Assembly: GCF_000472525.1 (NCBI RefSeq)
Contig: NZ_AWZT01000001.1
Coordinates: 564,045 to 628,044 of the forward strand
Source of the DNA: Paraburkholderia dilworthii
Lineage (GTDB): Bacteria > Pseudomonadota > Gammaproteobacteria > Burkholderiales > Burkholderiaceae
Reading direction: 5' to 3'
DNA: 64,000 nucleotides
The notes under the pieces are model-generated. The model was not told the origin of the DNA, made no database searches, and worked only from the letters and a program-made list of their open reading frames with translations. Made by a program: the position numbers and the translations under genes. This document shows, one piece after another, positions 8,912 to 19,357 of the stretch. Within the stretch, counting starts at the first letter, position 1. Each line of letters opens with the position of its first letter.

Positions 8912-10666
8912 TTACTCGTACCAGCGCGGCGTGTAGACCCACTGCGCGCCCTTTGTAAAGCGGCGCGTGGTCGACGAGCCCACGATCACCATCGTGCGCA
9001 TATCGACATCCGCGGAATGCAGTTCGCCAAGCGTTATCGTGCGCAGCGTTGCGCCCGGTCTGCCGATGTCGCGGCCGAGCACGACCTGCGTGTGCACGGC
9101 GCGATATTCACGCACGATGTCGAGCGCCTTGTCGAGTTGCCACGGACGCGCGCGCGAAATCGGGTTGTAGAACGCCATGACGAGGTCGGCTTGCGCGGCA
9201 TGCCGCAAGCGTTTTTCGATGATGCCCCAAGGCTTCAGATTGTCCGACAGCGACAGCATGCAGAAGTCGTGGCCGAGCGGCGCGCCGGCTTGCGCGGCGG
9301 TGGCCATCGCCGCCGATACGCCCGGCACGATGCTGAGTTCGACAGCGGCCCACGCGCTGTTCTCCGAGGCGTCGAGCGCTTCGAGCACGGCCGCGGCCAT
9401 CGCGAATACGCCGGGATCGCCGGACGATACCATCACGACCGAACGTCCCGCGCTCGCGAGTTCGAACGCGTGGCGCGCGCGCTGCATTTCCTCGCGGTTG
9501 TCGGTGCCGTGCACGCGCTGGCCGGCGCGCAATGGGCCGGCCATCTTCACGTACGTTTGGTAGCCGAGGATGTCCGTGGCTTCGTCGAGCGCGGTGCGCG
9601 CCGCGGGCACCATCAGCCCGGCGCTGCCGGGGCCGAGGCCGATCACAGTCAGCCGGCCGCGCGCGCGGCCTATCGTGTTGGGATCGATTGCCAGGGGCGA
9701 TAGGGCGAGCGCGATGCCTTGGCCACGATCGTCGTACAGCGTTTTGTAGGGAATGCGCAGCGCGGCGTGTAGAAGGCTGGCCGCTGAGTTGCCGTTTCCT
9801 GCATCGGGTTCGATTAAACGCAGCGGCACATTTAACTCCGCTGCGGCTTCGGCGAGCGCCGGGTCCGTCATGTGTTCCGGCGATGCAAGCAACGCCGCAA
9901 GAGAAAGAGGGGCGAGGCCGTGGGCGTCGAGTGAAGCGCGCACGCGAGCCGCGATTCGAGCGGCGGCGGTTTTGGCTTGGCTCGATGTTTCTCGTAGCCC
10001 GCCAAGCGCACGTGAGCCCACGGCCTCTAACATCACCGCGGCCACAACACTGCGCGGATGAATCACAAGCTCATCCTCGCGTCCATCCCAAGCGCGCGGC
10101 GTGACGCGAATCGCAAGCCGCGCCGACGACGAGCGCGGCAGTTGTGCGTCGTCGAGCCACGGCGCGTCACCTTCTACGCGCGTGCTTTCGCCGGCGAGCA
10201 AGTCCGACACGAAACGCTTGCCGTGCCCGATATCGGCGAGCACGTAGCCATCTGGCGGATTGAGCACACAGGTGCCGAACCGCAACTCGCCACTCGTAGT
10301 GATCGCGGGCGATACACACAGCGCGGCTGCAATCTCGCGCGCCATCACGTTGACGCCGGCAAGTCCGCCGAGCAACGGCACGACCGCGCTGCCGTCTTCG
10401 GCGACGGCGAGCAGCGGCGGCTCCGCACGCTTGTTCGACAGCAGCGGCGCGACGCAGCGAATCACGATGCCGGCCGCGCACAACGCGACAATCGGCGTGC
10501 CGCGCGCATACAGATCGCGCAGATGCGCGCTGAGTTCGCCATACGCGACATCGGCATCGACACGGCCTTGCAACGCATGCACCTGCGAATCCGCATACAG
10601 CGTCTGAATGCGCCGCGCGGTATCCAACGCGCCCGCGCCGAGAATGACGATGGCGGGCGGCATCAT
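8912..10666 (-). CDS. cobJ: CbiG-CobJ fusion: precorrin-3B C17-methyltransferase with CbiG-like N-terminal half
   Basis: Cytoplasmic cobalamin enzyme of 584 residues, about twice the length of stand-alone CobJ. The N-terminal part (to about residue 345) is CbiG-like: [19 protein letters not shown] and [16 protein letters not shown] are recognisable CbiG segments, followed by a CobE/CbiG C-terminal-like region ([18 protein letters not shown]). The C-terminal 240 residues are a SAM-dependent corrin methyltransferase, starting [15 protein letters not shown] and containing [14 protein letters not shown]. CobJ methylates C17 and contracts the ring. The start overlaps the cobI stop as ATGA at 10663-10666; an ATG 9 bases further upstream is also possible. 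Last gene of the riboswitch-led operon. Confidence 0.93.
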   Translation of the reverse strand: MMPPAIVILGAGALDTARRIQTLYADSQVHALQGRVDADVAYGELSAHLRDLYARGTPIVALCAAGIVIRCVAPLLSNKRAEPPLLAVAEDGSAVVPLLGGLAGVNVMAREIAAALCVSPAITTSGELRFGTCVLNPPDGYVLADIGHGKRFVSDLLAGESTRVEGDAPWLDDAQLPRSSSARLAIRVTPRAWDGREDELVIHPRSVVAAVMLEAVGSRALGGLRETSSQAKTAAARIAARVRASLDAHGLAPLSLAALLASPEHMTDPALAEAAAELNVPLRLIEPDAGNGNSAASLLHAALRIPYKTLYDDRGQGIALALSPLAIDPNTIGRARGRLTVIGLGPGSAGLMVPAARTALDEATDILGYQTYVKMAGPLRAGQRVHGTDNREEMQRARHAFELASAGRSVVMVSSGDPGVFAMAAAVLEALDASENSAWAAVELSIVPGVSAAMATAAQAGAPLGHDFCMLSLSDNLKPWGIIEKRLRHAAQADLVMAFYNPISRARPWQLDKALDIVREYRAVHTQVVLGRDIGRPGATLRTITLGELHSADVDMRTMVIVGSSTTRRFTKGAQWVYTPRWYE

Positions 10667-11403
10667 CCTTGCCATTTTTCCCCCGGCACGACGAGCAGCG
10701 AAAAATACGGCGACGCCATCGGATCCACTTCGGCGAGCGGCACGATGCGCTGATTGCCCATCGTCGCGCGCTCGACGTACAGCGCGCGATGCGCGAGGCC
10801 GAGCTCGCCGAGCACGCGCCGCACCTTGTCGAAGTTGCGGCCGAGTTTCATCACGACGGCGGCGTCGGCATCCGCGAGACGGCGGCGCAGTTCGTCTTCC
10901 GGCAGCACGCCCGAGAGCACCGACAGGCTCTGGTTGCGATACACGAGCGGTGCACCGAGCACAGCCGCGCCGCCGAGCATCGAGCAGACGCCGGGCACCG
11001 CTTCGCTCTCGTAGCGCGCCGCAAGCCGGTCGTGCAGGTACATATACGAGCCATAGAAAAACGGATCGCCCTCGCAGATCACGGCGACGTCGCGCCCCGC
11101 ATCGAGATGCGCGCCGACTATTGCCGCCGCGGTGTCGTAGAAGTCGGCGATGATTGCTTCATATGAAAGCGGCGGCTCCAGCGCTTCGGTCGTGACCGGA
11201 TACACGAGCGGCAGGTGCTGCTGCGCGTCGTGCAAATGCGCCTCGACGATGCTGAACGCGTTGCCTTTCTTGCCCTTCGCAACGAAGTAGGCGACCACGG
11301 GCGCGGCCTTCAACAGACGCAGTGCCTTTAGCGTGATGAGTTCCGGGTCGCCGGGACCGACGCCGAGTCCATACAGACGCCCTGCACATGGTTGCGCTGT
11401 CAT
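10663..11403 (-). CDS. cobI: Precorrin-2 C20-methyltransferase
   Basis: A 246-residue SAM-dependent methyltransferase acting on precorrin-2 to give precorrin-3A. The tetrapyrrole methylase signature [18 protein letters not shown] is near the N-terminus, and [22 protein letters not shown] in the middle is typical of CobI/CbiL. A short motif ([15 protein letters not shown]) after the first strand also matches this subfamily. The start codon overlaps the cobH stop by one base (TAATG), and the stop overlaps cobJ, so translation along cobH-cobI-cobJ is probably coupled. Confidence 0.95.
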   Translation of the reverse strand: MTAQPCAGRLYGLGVGPGDPELITLKALRLLKAAPVVAYFVAKGKKGNAFSIVEAHLHDAQQHLPLVYPVTTEALEPPLSYEAIIADFYDTAAAIVGAHLDAGRDVAVICEGDPFFYGSYMYLHDRLAARYESEAVPGVCSMLGGAAVLGAPLVYRNQSLSVLSGVLPEDELRRRLADADAAVVMKLGRNFDKVRRVLGELGLAHRALYVERATMGNQRIVPLAEVDPMASPYFSLLVVPGEKWQG

Positions 11404-12038
11404 TATTCGATCTCCGTTGCCAGCGCATTGACGGCGGCGGCGGCCATCGCGCTACCGCCGCGCCGGCCATGCACGACGACATGCGGCACGCCGCGGCTGT
11501 CCTGTGCGAGCATCGCTTTCGATTCGGCCGCGCCGACAAAGCCGACCGGAAAGCCGAGAATCAGCGCGGGCTTCGGCGCGCCGGCATCGAGCATATCGAG
11601 CAGATGAAACAGGGCAGTCGGCGCGTTGCCGATCACAACGACGCTGCCCGCCAGATGCGGACGCCACAACTCGAGCGCGGCGGCCGAGCGCGTATTGCCG
11701 AGTTCGCGAGCGAGCGCGGGCACGTCCGCATGCGCGAGCGTGCAGATCACGTCGTTGTTAGCGGGCAGCCGCGCGCGCGTGATGCCTTGCGCGACCATGC
11801 CGGCATCGCAGAGAATCGGCGCGCCTTGTGCGAGCGCCGCGCGACCTGCTGTGCCGGCGTTCGCGGAGAACGCGAGATCGTCGATCACATCGACCATTCC
11901 GCATGCGTGGATCACACGCACTGCGAGCTTTTCGAGGTCGGACGGAATGCGCGAGAGGTCGGCCTCGGCGCGGATCGTCGCGAACGATTGCCGATAGATC
12001 TGCTGACCGTCGCGAATGTAATCAAGCATGGGTGTCAC
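11403..12038 (-). CDS. cobH: Precorrin-8X methylmutase
   Basis: A 211-residue CobH/CbiC protein that moves the C11 methyl group to C12, giving hydrogenobyrinate. The family hallmarks are visible: [16 protein letters not shown] with the catalytic His in the RVIHACG context near residue 45, [17 protein letters not shown], and a C-terminal [15 protein letters not shown] followed by [15 protein letters not shown]. Length matches the usual 205-215 residues. It overlaps the cobG stop by four bases (ATGA) and cobI by one base. Confidence 0.96.
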   Translation of the reverse strand: MTPMLDYIRDGQQIYRQSFATIRAEADLSRIPSDLEKLAVRVIHACGMVDVIDDLAFSANAGTAGRAALAQGAPILCDAGMVAQGITRARLPANNDVICTLAHADVPALARELGNTRSAAALELWRPHLAGSVVVIGNAPTALFHLLDMLDAGAPKPALILGFPVGFVGAAESKAMLAQDSRGVPHVVVHGRRGGSAMAAAAVNALATEIE

Positions 12039-13633
12039 TCATTGGTGTCGGTCCGGGCGAGGCGCGCGAGTGTATCGGCGGCCTGTTCGATCGTCAGTCG
12101 GTGCGCGACGCATTGACCGAAACCAGGCGGTTCGTCGCGCCGATAAAGGTCGTAGATGCCGGGCGCCGCCGCGAGCAGCGTGAACGGTGCGCAATGCGCG
12201 GCGGCGCATGAGCGCATGCAACCGCTCAAATGTACGTCGACGTCGGCGGGCAGGCGCTTCGCCAGATTTAGTGCATCGGCCTTGGTGTCCGCGAGACTCT
12301 TTGCGCAGCCACTCGAACCGGCGCAGGCGATCAACCGCGTTATTGCGTCAGCGGGATCGCAAGCGAAGCCCAGCGTATTTAGCACGGCAAGCACCGCGGG
12401 CACTGCGGGCGTTCGGATATCGGGTAGCAGCACGCTTTGCCACGGCGTCATGCACAGTGTGCCGTTGCTGTGTCGTTGCGCGAGCGCAGCGAGCTCGTGA
12501 AGCGTGGCTGCGTCGATGCGGCCAAGCGGCGGCTGGCCGCCGACATGCCACGTATCCGCCACGCTTTGCGCATGTGCGCCGAGGCGCAGCGAGGCGTCGG
12601 CGGGCGTGTTGCGACGCCAGTCGGCAGGCGTTGTGTCGCGCGTCAACGGAAAATCCACGTACGTTTGTGCGTGCTGCAATAGCGCGTCCGCCGAATGCGT
12701 GGCGAGTAGATGACGCATACGCGTGGCATCGGCGGCGGCGAGATCGAGGAACGTATGCAGTAGCGCGCGCATAAGCGCCGGGACTTGCGAGGGCAGTACC
12801 GAGGCCAACGCGCCTGACGCATCCGTATGCGGTTTCTCGGACGCCCGCGCCGCGTTGCCTGACGATGACGATGGCGAGTCTGCGTCGATGCATGTGCGCA
12901 AGCTTTCACTCGCGCCGGGGCAGCCTGCAAGACCCAACACAAAGCGCACCTCACCGGCAGCATCTTGCGTTGCCGCGAGCCATACGTCATGCGGATGGTC
13001 CACTCTCGCGAGCCGCTCGCCGCCGTCGAGCAACAACGCGAATTTCGGCGACAGTGCCGTGAAACGCGCTTCGCTTTGCAGCAGCGTCAGAAGCGCCGCG
13101 CACAGCGGCTTCGTGTCGAACAGTGCCGACGGGTCGCGCCCGGCAGTCGGGCTGGTCATGATGTTGCGCACGTCGTCAGCAGCGGATGCTTTCAACGCGT
13201 ACGCGTTGTGATCGCGGTCGCGATTGTCCCCGGCAGAATCGGTCGGCGCTGCACCGGCAATTGCCGCAGCACCGATTGCAGCGCTCGGTCCGAGCCCCGC
13301 ATCGATCAGCGCGGCGATAAGCGCAGCTTCGTGTCCGGCGCGAACGCCGCGCACCTGCAGATTCGCGCGATTCGTCAGCTCGATTACGCCCGTCGCATGC
13401 CGCGCGCTCGCGTTTGCGATCGCCTCGGCCTGAGCCGCGCTCAACTCGCCGCCCGGCAGTTTGATCCGGCAGAGGCCGCCGTCACGCGCGGTGACGATCC
13501 GCAGCAGCCCGGGACATGCCGAGGGCCGCGGCGCAGATGCCGCGTCAGGCGAGACAGTGGAGGGCGAAGCTGGATTCAAGACGGACACCGGGTTAGCGTC
13601 GCGCGACGGCCCGAGCAAGCGATCAAGCGGCAT
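12035..13633 (-). CDS. cobG: Precorrin-3B synthase (oxygen-dependent, sulfite-reductase-like)
   Basis: First gene of the leftward cob operon, 532 residues. CobG hydroxylates precorrin-3A with molecular oxygen, which marks the aerobic route. The protein has two nitrite/sulfite reductase ferredoxin-like halves: the first contains LCRIKLPGGELSAAQAEAIA and TNRANLQVRGV; the C-terminal half carries the cysteine set for the Fe-S cluster in ACAGSSGCAKS and LSGCMRSCAAAHCAPFTLL. Ala/Ser/Asp-rich linkers, probably species-specific, break the core around residues 150-170 and 245-280. The start ATG at 13631-13633 has no strong ribosome binding site. A cobalamin riboswitch sits about 50 bases upstream, so the operon should be shut down when the vitamin is plentiful. 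Confidence 0.92.
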   Translation of the reverse strand: MPLDRLLGPSRDANPVSVLNPASPSTVSPDAASAPRPSACPGLLRIVTARDGGLCRIKLPGGELSAAQAEAIANASARHATGVIELTNRANLQVRGVRAGHEAALIAALIDAGLGPSAAIGAAAIAGAAPTDSAGDNRDRDHNAYALKASAADDVRNIMTSPTAGRDPSALFDTKPLCAALLTLLQSEARFTALSPKFALLLDGGERLARVDHPHDVWLAATQDAAGEVRFVLGLAGCPGASESLRTCIDADSPSSSSGNAARASEKPHTDASGALASVLPSQVPALMRALLHTFLDLAAADATRMRHLLATHSADALLQHAQTYVDFPLTRDTTPADWRRNTPADASLRLGAHAQSVADTWHVGGQPPLGRIDAATLHELAALAQRHSNGTLCMTPWQSVLLPDIRTPAVPAVLAVLNTLGFACDPADAITRLIACAGSSGCAKSLADTKADALNLAKRLPADVDVHLSGCMRSCAAAHCAPFTLLAAAPGIYDLYRRDEPPGFGQCVAHRLTIEQAADTLARLARTDTNE

Positions 13634-13683
13634 TGCTGCGGCATCGGTACACCCCGCCCGATGTTGGCTGGCACGAACAGTCT

Positions 13684-13842
13684 CGCCGGCAGGTCTCCTG
13701 GCTCACAGGTCATCGTCCGCTGCGGCCTTCCCGGTCGAACCAGTGGCACGAAGCGCAGGCGGACTCGCTGCATACAGTTGCGGGGGCAGCCCAGCGGCAA
13801 TGTTTCCGCTGTGTTCCCTGTTAGGCCCCGAAGGGCACCGGC
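13684..13842 (-). promoter_or_regulatory. Cobalamin riboswitch (adenosylcobalamin-type leader) of the cobGHIJ operon
   Basis: Read on the minus strand, this leader has the conserved elements in the right order: a GGTGCC opening near 13839-13834, GGGAA near 13818, the core GCTGCCCCCGCAACTGTATG at 13790-13771, GCCACTG at about 13747, and the B12 box AGCCAGGAGACCTGCC at 13703-13688. It ends about 50 bases before the cobG start. The orientation means it governs cobG-cobH-cobI-cobJ, not the divergent cobL operon. I see no intrinsic terminator between the aptamer and cobG, so control of translation initiation or Rho-dependent termination is likelier than an attenuator. Confidence 0.95.
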
Positions 13843-13940
13843 GGCTGTATTATGCCTTTTTTCGGATAGCACAACGGGGCTGGACGCTTTGACCGGCGTG
13901 GCACAGCGCATTGTTTGAGATACAAAATGAGGAAGGGTGC

Positions 13941-15191
13941 ATGTCGGCGTGGCTGACGGTGGTGGGCATAGGCGATGACGGCTTCACCGGCTTGGGACGG
14001 CCCGCGCGGCGTGCGTTGCTCGAAGCGTCGGTGATTTACGGCGGCGAACGTCATCTGTCGATGTTGCCCGCGCGGCTCGCCGCGCGTCGTGCCGCGTGGC
14101 CGCGTCCGTTCGATCTCGCGCCGCTTCTGGCCGAGCGCGGCGGTTCGGTGTGCGTGCTCGCGAGCGGCGATCCGATGCTGTTCGGCGTCGGCTCGACACT
14201 CGCGCGCCAGTTGCCGGCCGACGAACTGCGCGTGTTGCCCGCGCCGTCGTCGCTATCGCTCGCGGCCGCGCGGCTTGGCTGGCCGTTGCAGGATGTGGCC
14301 ACCGTGTCGCTGGTTGGGCGGCCGCTGCCTACGCTGAACGCTTATCTGCACGACGGCGCACGCGTGTTCGTACTGAGCGCGGACGCACGCACGCCCGCGG
14401 CGCTTGCCGATCTGCTGAACGCGCGCGGTTTCGGCGCCACGCGCATGATCGTGCTCGAACATCTTGGCGGCGATGCGGAGCGGCGCATCGACGGCCGCGC
14501 GGATCAATGGTCCGCGGGCGATGGGGCCGCGCTAAACCTGGTCGCGCTCGAATGCCGCGCCACCGACGGCGCGCCGCGTCTGCCGCTCACCTGCGGCTTG
14601 CCCGACGACGCATTTCGCCACGACGGCCAGCTCACCAAACGCGACGTGCGAGCGATCACCCTCGCGCGACTCGCGCCGACGCCCGGCGAATTGCTGTGGG
14701 ACGTGGGCGCGGGCAGTGGCTCGATCGGCATCGAATGGATGCGCGCGCATCCGACTTGCCGCGCAATTGCGATCGAAGGGCACGCGGAGCGTCAGCGCTT
14801 CATCGAGCACAATCGCGATGCGTTGGGCGTGCCGGGCCTTCAGCTCGTCGCGGGACGCGCGCCGCAAGCGCTCGAAGGGCTGGCCGCGCCGCACGCGGTG
14901 TTTATCGGCGGCGGCGTGACGGTGCCAGGCGTGCTCGAAGCGTGCTGGGCGAATCTGCGCGACGGCGGCCGGCTGATCGCGAACGCGGTCACGTTGCAAG
15001 GCGAGGCCGCGCTCGCCGCATGGCGCGACAAACATGGCGGCACGCTCACACGGATCGCGCTTGCGGACGCTCAACCGCTCGGCGGTTTCGATACATGGCG
15101 TCAGGCGCTGCCCATTACGCTGCTCGATGCGGTGAAGCGTTCCGCCGGCAATGGCGTTGCAGGTCAACCCGACGCTCGATCATCCGTATAA
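13941..15191 (+). CDS. cobL: Precorrin-6Y C5,15-methyltransferase (decarboxylating), CbiE-CbiT fusion
   Basis: A 416-residue two-domain enzyme. The N-terminal CbiE-like domain ([15 protein letters not shown] at residues 4-18; [18 protein letters not shown] near 75-92) methylates C5; the C-terminal CbiT-like domain has the class I methyltransferase SAM site [13 protein letters not shown] near residue 255 and methylates C15 with decarboxylation. The start is the ATG at 13941, behind a GAGGAAGGG ribosome binding site. It is the first gene of the rightward operon and is divergent from cobG; no riboswitch is present on this strand. Confidence 0.94.
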   Translation: MSAWLTVVGIGDDGFTGLGRPARRALLEASVIYGGERHLSMLPARLAARRAAWPRPFDLAPLLAERGGSVCVLASGDPMLFGVGSTLARQLPADELRVLPAPSSLSLAAARLGWPLQDVATVSLVGRPLPTLNAYLHDGARVFVLSADARTPAALADLLNARGFGATRMIVLEHLGGDAERRIDGRADQWSAGDGAALNLVALECRATDGAPRLPLTCGLPDDAFRHDGQLTKRDVRAITLARLAPTPGELLWDVGAGSGSIGIEWMRAHPTCRAIAIEGHAERQRFIEHNRDALGVPGLQLVAGRAPQALEGLAAPHAVFIGGGVTVPGVLEACWANLRDGGRLIANAVTLQGEAALAAWRDKHGGTLTRIALADAQPLGGFDTWRQALPITLLDAVKRSAGNGVAGQPDARSSV

Positions 15192-15195
15192 CGTC

Positions 15196-16284
15196 ATGCG
15201 CGACGAAACGCCCGAACAACCCGCGCCGCTGCGCAGCGGCTACACGACCGGCAGTTGCGCGACCGCGACGTCGCTGGCGGCGGCGCGTCTGCTGCTCGCG
15301 GGTATCGTCAGCGAGGTGGCCGAGATCGTGTTGCCGAAAGGCCAGCATGTGCCGATGCCGCTCGTGTTCTGCCGTCTGACCGATGACGGCGCCGAAGCCG
15401 GCACGATCAAGGATGCCGGCGACGATCCCGACGTCACGCACGGCGCCGTTGTGTTCGCACGCGTGCGATTGCTTACGCAAGCGGGCGTTGTGTTCCGCGC
15501 GGGACCGGGCGTAGGTACAGTGACGCGCGCGGGCCTGACGCTCGCGGTGGGCGAGCCGGCGATCAACCCGGTGCCGCGCAAAATGATGACGGAGCATCTC
15601 GCCGAACTGGCGGCCGAGCATGCCTATGACGGCGGCTTCGAAGTGACGGTCGGCGTCGAAGATGGCGAAGCGCTTGCGCTCAAGACGATGAACCCGCGGC
15701 TCGGGATTGTCGGCGGCCTGTCGATACTCGGCACGACCGGGATCGTGCGGCCGTTTTCGTGCTCGGCGTATATCGCGTCGATTCATCAGGGCATCGACGT
15801 CGCGCGCGCAAACGGCTACATGCATCTCGCCGCGTGCACAGGCAACGCGAGCGAAGACGCGATGCGCTCGCACTATGGCTTGCCCGACATCGCGCTGATC
15901 GAAATGGGCGACTTCGTCGGCGCGGTGCTCAAGCATGTGAAGCGCGCGCCGGTCGAACGCCTGAGCATTTGCGGCGGCTTCGGCAAGCTGAGCAAACTCG
16001 CGGCGGGCCACCTCGATCTGCATAGCCGAAATTCGAGCATCGATCTGGAACGGCTCGCCGAATGGGCCGCGGAACAGGGCGGCAACGACGCGTTGCAAGC
16101 GGCGATTCGCGCGGCCAATACGAGCCAGCAAGCGGTCGCGTTGGCGCATGCGCAGCACGTGCCGCTCGGCGACATCGTCTGTGCTCACGCGCTCGCTGTG
16201 GCCCGCGAAATCGTGCCGCCGCAAGTCGGCGTCGAGATGTTCGCGATCGACCGCCAGGGCACGCTGATCGGAGTGGCGCGATGA
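15196..16284 (+). CDS. cbiD: Cobalt-precorrin-5B (C1)-methyltransferase CbiD
   Basis: A 362-residue CbiD, recognised by the N-terminal [22 protein letters not shown], by [30 protein letters not shown] in its usual place, and by [19 protein letters not shown]. CbiD belongs to the cobalt-early (anaerobic) route and removes the extruded C1 fragment while methylating C1; here it occupies the position that CobF holds in other aerobic clusters. I start it at the ATG at 15196 just after the cobL stop; an in-frame ATG at 15151 would overlap cobL by 41 bases. Neither has a strong ribosome binding site. Its stop overlaps cobK (ATGA). Confidence 0.94.
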   Translation: MRDETPEQPAPLRSGYTTGSCATATSLAAARLLLAGIVSEVAEIVLPKGQHVPMPLVFCRLTDDGAEAGTIKDAGDDPDVTHGAVVFARVRLLTQAGVVFRAGPGVGTVTRAGLTLAVGEPAINPVPRKMMTEHLAELAAEHAYDGGFEVTVGVEDGEALALKTMNPRLGIVGGLSILGTTGIVRPFSCSAYIASIHQGIDVARANGYMHLAACTGNASEDAMRSHYGLPDIALIEMGDFVGAVLKHVKRAPVERLSICGGFGKLSKLAAGHLDLHSRNSSIDLERLAEWAAEQGGNDALQAAIRAANTSQQAVALAHAQHVPLGDIVCAHALAVAREIVPPQVGVEMFAIDRQGTLIGVAR

Positions 16285-17003
16285 CGCGAGTCCTGCTGCT
16301 CGGCGGCACCGGCGACGCGTTGCGGATCGCACGGCAGCTTGCATCCGGCGACGTGTACAGTCTCGCGGGACTCGGCAAGGTGCCCGACGATTTGCCGTGC
16401 ACCGTGCGCGTCGGCGGCTTTGGCGGCAGCGAAGGCATGGCGCGCTACATCGCAGACGAAGGGATCGGCCTCGTCATTGATGCGACGCATCCATACGCGG
16501 CGCAGATCAGCGCGAACGCGGTTGAGGCGGCTCGTTGCGCGTGCGTGCCGTGCTGGGCGCTGCGCCGGCCGGCGTGGCAGCCGCAAGCCGGCGACGACTG
16601 GCGCATGGTTGGGGACTGGGATGAGCTGACAATGGCGCTTGCGCCATTCAGGCGGCCGCTCTTCACGCTCGGACGCGAACCGCTCGCACATCTCGACGAG
16701 ATTCCCGCGCATCAATTCTGGTTCGTGCGCTGTCTCGACTCGCACGAGGACACTGAACGTTCGCGCATACTCGTGGCGCGCGGACCGTTCATGCTGGAAG
16801 GCGAACGTGCGCTGTTCGCGCTGCAAGGCTTCGACGTCGTAGTCAGCAAAAATAGCGGCGGCAGCGCGACTGAAGCTAAGCTCGAAGTCGCACGCGAGCG
16901 CCGCTTGCCTGTCGTGATGCTGCGTCGGCCTTCATTGCCCGCAGCGGATCGTGAATTCGAAAGCGTAGCGGAATTGCTAGAAACGCTGCATCTGTCACAT
17001 TGA
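16281..17003 (+). CDS. cobK: Precorrin-6A reductase
   Basis: A 240-residue NADPH-dependent reductase (CobK/CbiJ) that reduces precorrin-6A to precorrin-6B. The N-terminal [17 protein letters not shown] is the family's nucleotide-binding start, [17 protein letters not shown] near residue 70 is its most conserved stretch, and the C-terminal [21 protein letters not shown] is also diagnostic. The start ATG at 16281 overlaps the cbiD stop by four bases. CobK follows CbiD/CobF and precedes CobL in the pathway, so the operon encodes consecutive steps. Confidence 0.94.
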   Translation: MTRVLLLGGTGDALRIARQLASGDVYSLAGLGKVPDDLPCTVRVGGFGGSEGMARYIADEGIGLVIDATHPYAAQISANAVEAARCACVPCWALRRPAWQPQAGDDWRMVGDWDELTMALAPFRRPLFTLGREPLAHLDEIPAHQFWFVRCLDSHEDTERSRILVARGPFMLEGERALFALQGFDVVVSKNSGGSATEAKLEVARERRLPVVMLRRPSLPAADREFESVAELLETLHLSH

Positions 17004-17031
17004 GTCGCCCGCTTGAATCATGGAGTGTTGA

Positions 17032-17757
17032 ATGACGGTGTTTTTTATCGGCGCCGGTCCCGGCGATCCGGAACTGATCACGGTGAAGGGACAGCGTCTC
17101 ATGCGCAGTTGTCCCGTGATTCTGTATGCGGGTTCTTTGGTACCGGCTGCTGTGCTTGACGGGCATTCGGCGGTCCAGGTGGTCAACACGGCCGAACTCG
17201 ACCTCGAGCAGATCGTGGCATTACTGAAAAGCGCACACGATAAAGGTCAGGACGTGGCGCGCGTGCACTCGGGCGACCCGTCGCTGTACGGCGCAATCGG
17301 CGAGCAGATTCGCAGGTTGCGCGAGCTTGCGATTCCGTACGAGATCGTGCCGGGGGTGACTGCAACGGCTGCCTGCGCGGCGGCACTTGGCTGCGAACTC
17401 ACCTTGCCCGGCATTTCGCAGACGTTGATTCTCACGCGCTACGCGACCAGGACGACGATGCCCGAAGGCGAACAGCTTGCCGATCTCGCGCGACATCGCG
17501 CGACGATGGCGATTCATCTCGGCGTGCGCCACCTCGCGCGCATCATCGAAGAACTGAGGCCGCATTACGGCAGCGCGTGTCCGATCGCGGTGATCTATCG
17601 CGCGAGTTGGCCCGATGAGGAAAAGATCACCGGCACGCTCGACGATATTCTCGGCAAGGTGCAGTCGACGCAGATCGAGCGCACTGCGTTGATTCTGGTC
17701 GGTCAGGTGCTCGCTGCCGAGGGCTTCGCGAATTCGACGCTGTACGCAAAGGGCTGA
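17032..17757 (+). CDS. cobM: Precorrin-4 C11-methyltransferase
   Basis: A 241-residue SAM-dependent methyltransferase that adds the C11 methyl group to precorrin-4. It opens with [22 protein letters not shown], contains VARVHSGDPSLYGAIGEQI near residue 75, and EIVPGVTATAACAAALGCELTLP, the usual CobM/CbiF core. It is separated from cobK by 28 bases and has a GGAG ribosome binding site about 8 bases before the ATG, so it has a more independent start than its neighbours but is probably still in the operon. Confidence 0.95.
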   Translation: MTVFFIGAGPGDPELITVKGQRLMRSCPVILYAGSLVPAAVLDGHSAVQVVNTAELDLEQIVALLKSAHDKGQDVARVHSGDPSLYGAIGEQIRRLRELAIPYEIVPGVTATAACAAALGCELTLPGISQTLILTRYATRTTMPEGEQLADLARHRATMAIHLGVRHLARIIEELRPHYGSACPIAVIYRASWPDEEKITGTLDDILGKVQSTQIERTALILVGQVLAAEGFANSTLYAKG

Positions 17758-17863
17758 TCCGTCAGACGGTGTGTTCCTCGCACTCGCGCGCGTCGCCCGT
17801 TCCGTAGACGGCGCATGCGCGCTTATGCAACGGCAAACCGCCGAGGCCGCTACTGGCAGCGGC

Positions 17864-19357
17864 TTAATCCTCCAGCGGCGCGAGCGCTTCCAGCGGCATC
17901 TTTTTGTCCGCGCCGATGTTGATCGCCGGCACGAGAGTCAGCAGCAACACCACGAAGATCGCAATCGCGAAGATGGACAAGAACGTGAGGTGCAGCGATT
18001 GATGCAGCACCATGCGGATCGCTTCGCCACTGCCCGCGCTCGCCGCCTGATTTTGCAGCAGGCTTTTCAGTTGATCGGACGTGACGACAGCCGCGCCTTG
18101 CGAATGGCTCAGCCCGAAGTTGAGCACCGCGCCGAACAGCGTGGCGCCCAGCGTGCTGCCCAGGTTGCGCGAGAACAGGTTCGACGCCGTGGCACTGCCG
18201 CGTTCGTCCATCTTCACGATTTCCTGGATCAGGATGAGACAGCTGACGCTCGAGGTGCCCATGCCGAAGCCCATGATGAGCGAACCGAATCCGGCTACGA
18301 GCGGCGAGCCGCCAGGCGCGAGAAACAGCAGCAGCACCGCGCCGAGCGGAACGAACGTGCTGCCGCAGATCAGCATGCGCCGCAAGCCGATGCGATGAAA
18401 TGCCTTGGCTGCGAGCGTCGCGCCGGCCGGCCAGCCGACCATCATCATGGTGAGCGCGAGGCCCGCTATCACCGGCGAGCGATTGAGCACGCCTTGCACG
18501 TACATCGGCAGGAAGGTGGTCGAGCCCATCAGGATCATGCCGGATAGCAAGGTCGCGCCGTTGCACGCGGCAATCGGGCGGCGGCTCCACAGTGCGAACG
18601 AGATCATCGGTTCTTTCGCGCGGCGTTCCTGAAGCACGAACAGCAGCAGGCACACGACGAATGCGCCGCCGGCCATCGATGCGTGCGCGAGGTCGTTGTC
18701 GCCGGCGCAGGTCAGCGCGGTCATCAGCGCGGCTATCGCCGCCATGAAGAGCGCCGCGCCCGCGAAGTCGATGGAAGGGCGCGCGTGCCGCTCCGATTCG
18801 CGCAGAAACGCAATGAACCCTGCTGCGGATGCGAGGCCGATCGGCACGTTCATCCAGAAGATCCACGCCCACGACAAGTTGTGGATGATGAAGCCGCCGA
18901 CCATCGGTCCCACGACCGCTGAAATCGCCCAGACGCTCGCAAGATAACCTTGCACCTTGCCGCGTTCGCGCGCAGGGTAGAGGTCCGCGACGATGGTCAG
19001 CGTGACCGGCTGGATCGCGCCCGCGCCGATGCCTTGAATCAGGCGGAAGGCGATCATGGCCGGCATCGACCATGCGAAGCCGGCGAGCACGGAGCCAATC
19101 AGGAAGATGGCGATGCCCGCCAGCATGACCGGCTTGCGGCCGTAGAGGTCGGCCAGTTTGCCGAATACGACGGTCATTGCCGTTTGAGTGAGCAGGAACG
19201 ACGAAAAGACCCAGCTATACAGATGAAGATCGCCGAGCTGCGCGACGATCTGCGGCATGGCGGTCGAAACGATGGTCGCCTCGATGGCCACCATCGCCAT
19301 AGAAGCCATCACGGCGGCAATGACTAAAGGACGCGACGATTGCGGATTGCGGGACAT
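17864..19357 (-). CDS. DHA2-family (EmrB/QacA) multidrug MFS transporter
   Basis: A 497-residue inner-membrane exporter with 14 predicted helices. Motif A between helices 2 and 3 is GKLADLYGRKPVML, helix 4 carries RLIQGIGAGAIQPVTLTIVADLYP, and motif C on helix 5 is AVVGPMVGGFI, all as in proton-driven drug exporters. The C-terminal pair of helices (LTFLSIFAIAIFVVLLLTLVPAI) is typical of the 14-helix group. Substrates cannot be told from sequence. No TetR or MarR regulator gene is adjacent. It is convergent with cobM. Confidence 0.93.
   Translation of the reverse strand: MSRNPQSSRPLVIAAVMASMAMVAIEATIVSTAMPQIVAQLGDLHLYSWVFSSFLLTQTAMTVVFGKLADLYGRKPVMLAGIAIFLIGSVLAGFAWSMPAMIAFRLIQGIGAGAIQPVTLTIVADLYPARERGKVQGYLASVWAISAVVGPMVGGFIIHNLSWAWIFWMNVPIGLASAAGFIAFLRESERHARPSIDFAGAALFMAAIAALMTALTCAGDNDLAHASMAGGAFVVCLLLFVLQERRAKEPMISFALWSRRPIAACNGATLLSGMILMGSTTFLPMYVQGVLNRSPVIAGLALTMMMVGWPAGATLAAKAFHRIGLRRMLICGSTFVPLGAVLLLFLAPGGSPLVAGFGSLIMGFGMGTSSVSCLILIQEIVKMDERGSATASNLFSRNLGSTLGATLFGAVLNFGLSHSQGAAVVTSDQLKSLLQNQAASAGSGEAIRMVLHQSLHLTFLSIFAIAIFVVLLLTLVPAINIGADKKMPLEALAPLED

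Noticed and set aside
13684..13842. The possibility that the cobalamin riboswitch serves cobL on the plus strand
   Set aside because: All conserved elements, including the B12 box, read 5'-3' on the minus strand and end near cobG.
15115..16344. A 409-codon minus-strand frame opposite cbiD
   Set aside because: Antisense shadow of cbiD; composition biased to Arg/Ala/His and no ribosome binding site.
17846..17863. A 6-bp hairpin (GCCGCT/AGCGGC) between the convergent cobM and MFS genes, considered as a shared terminator
   Set aside because: The stem is short and there is no T-run on either strand.
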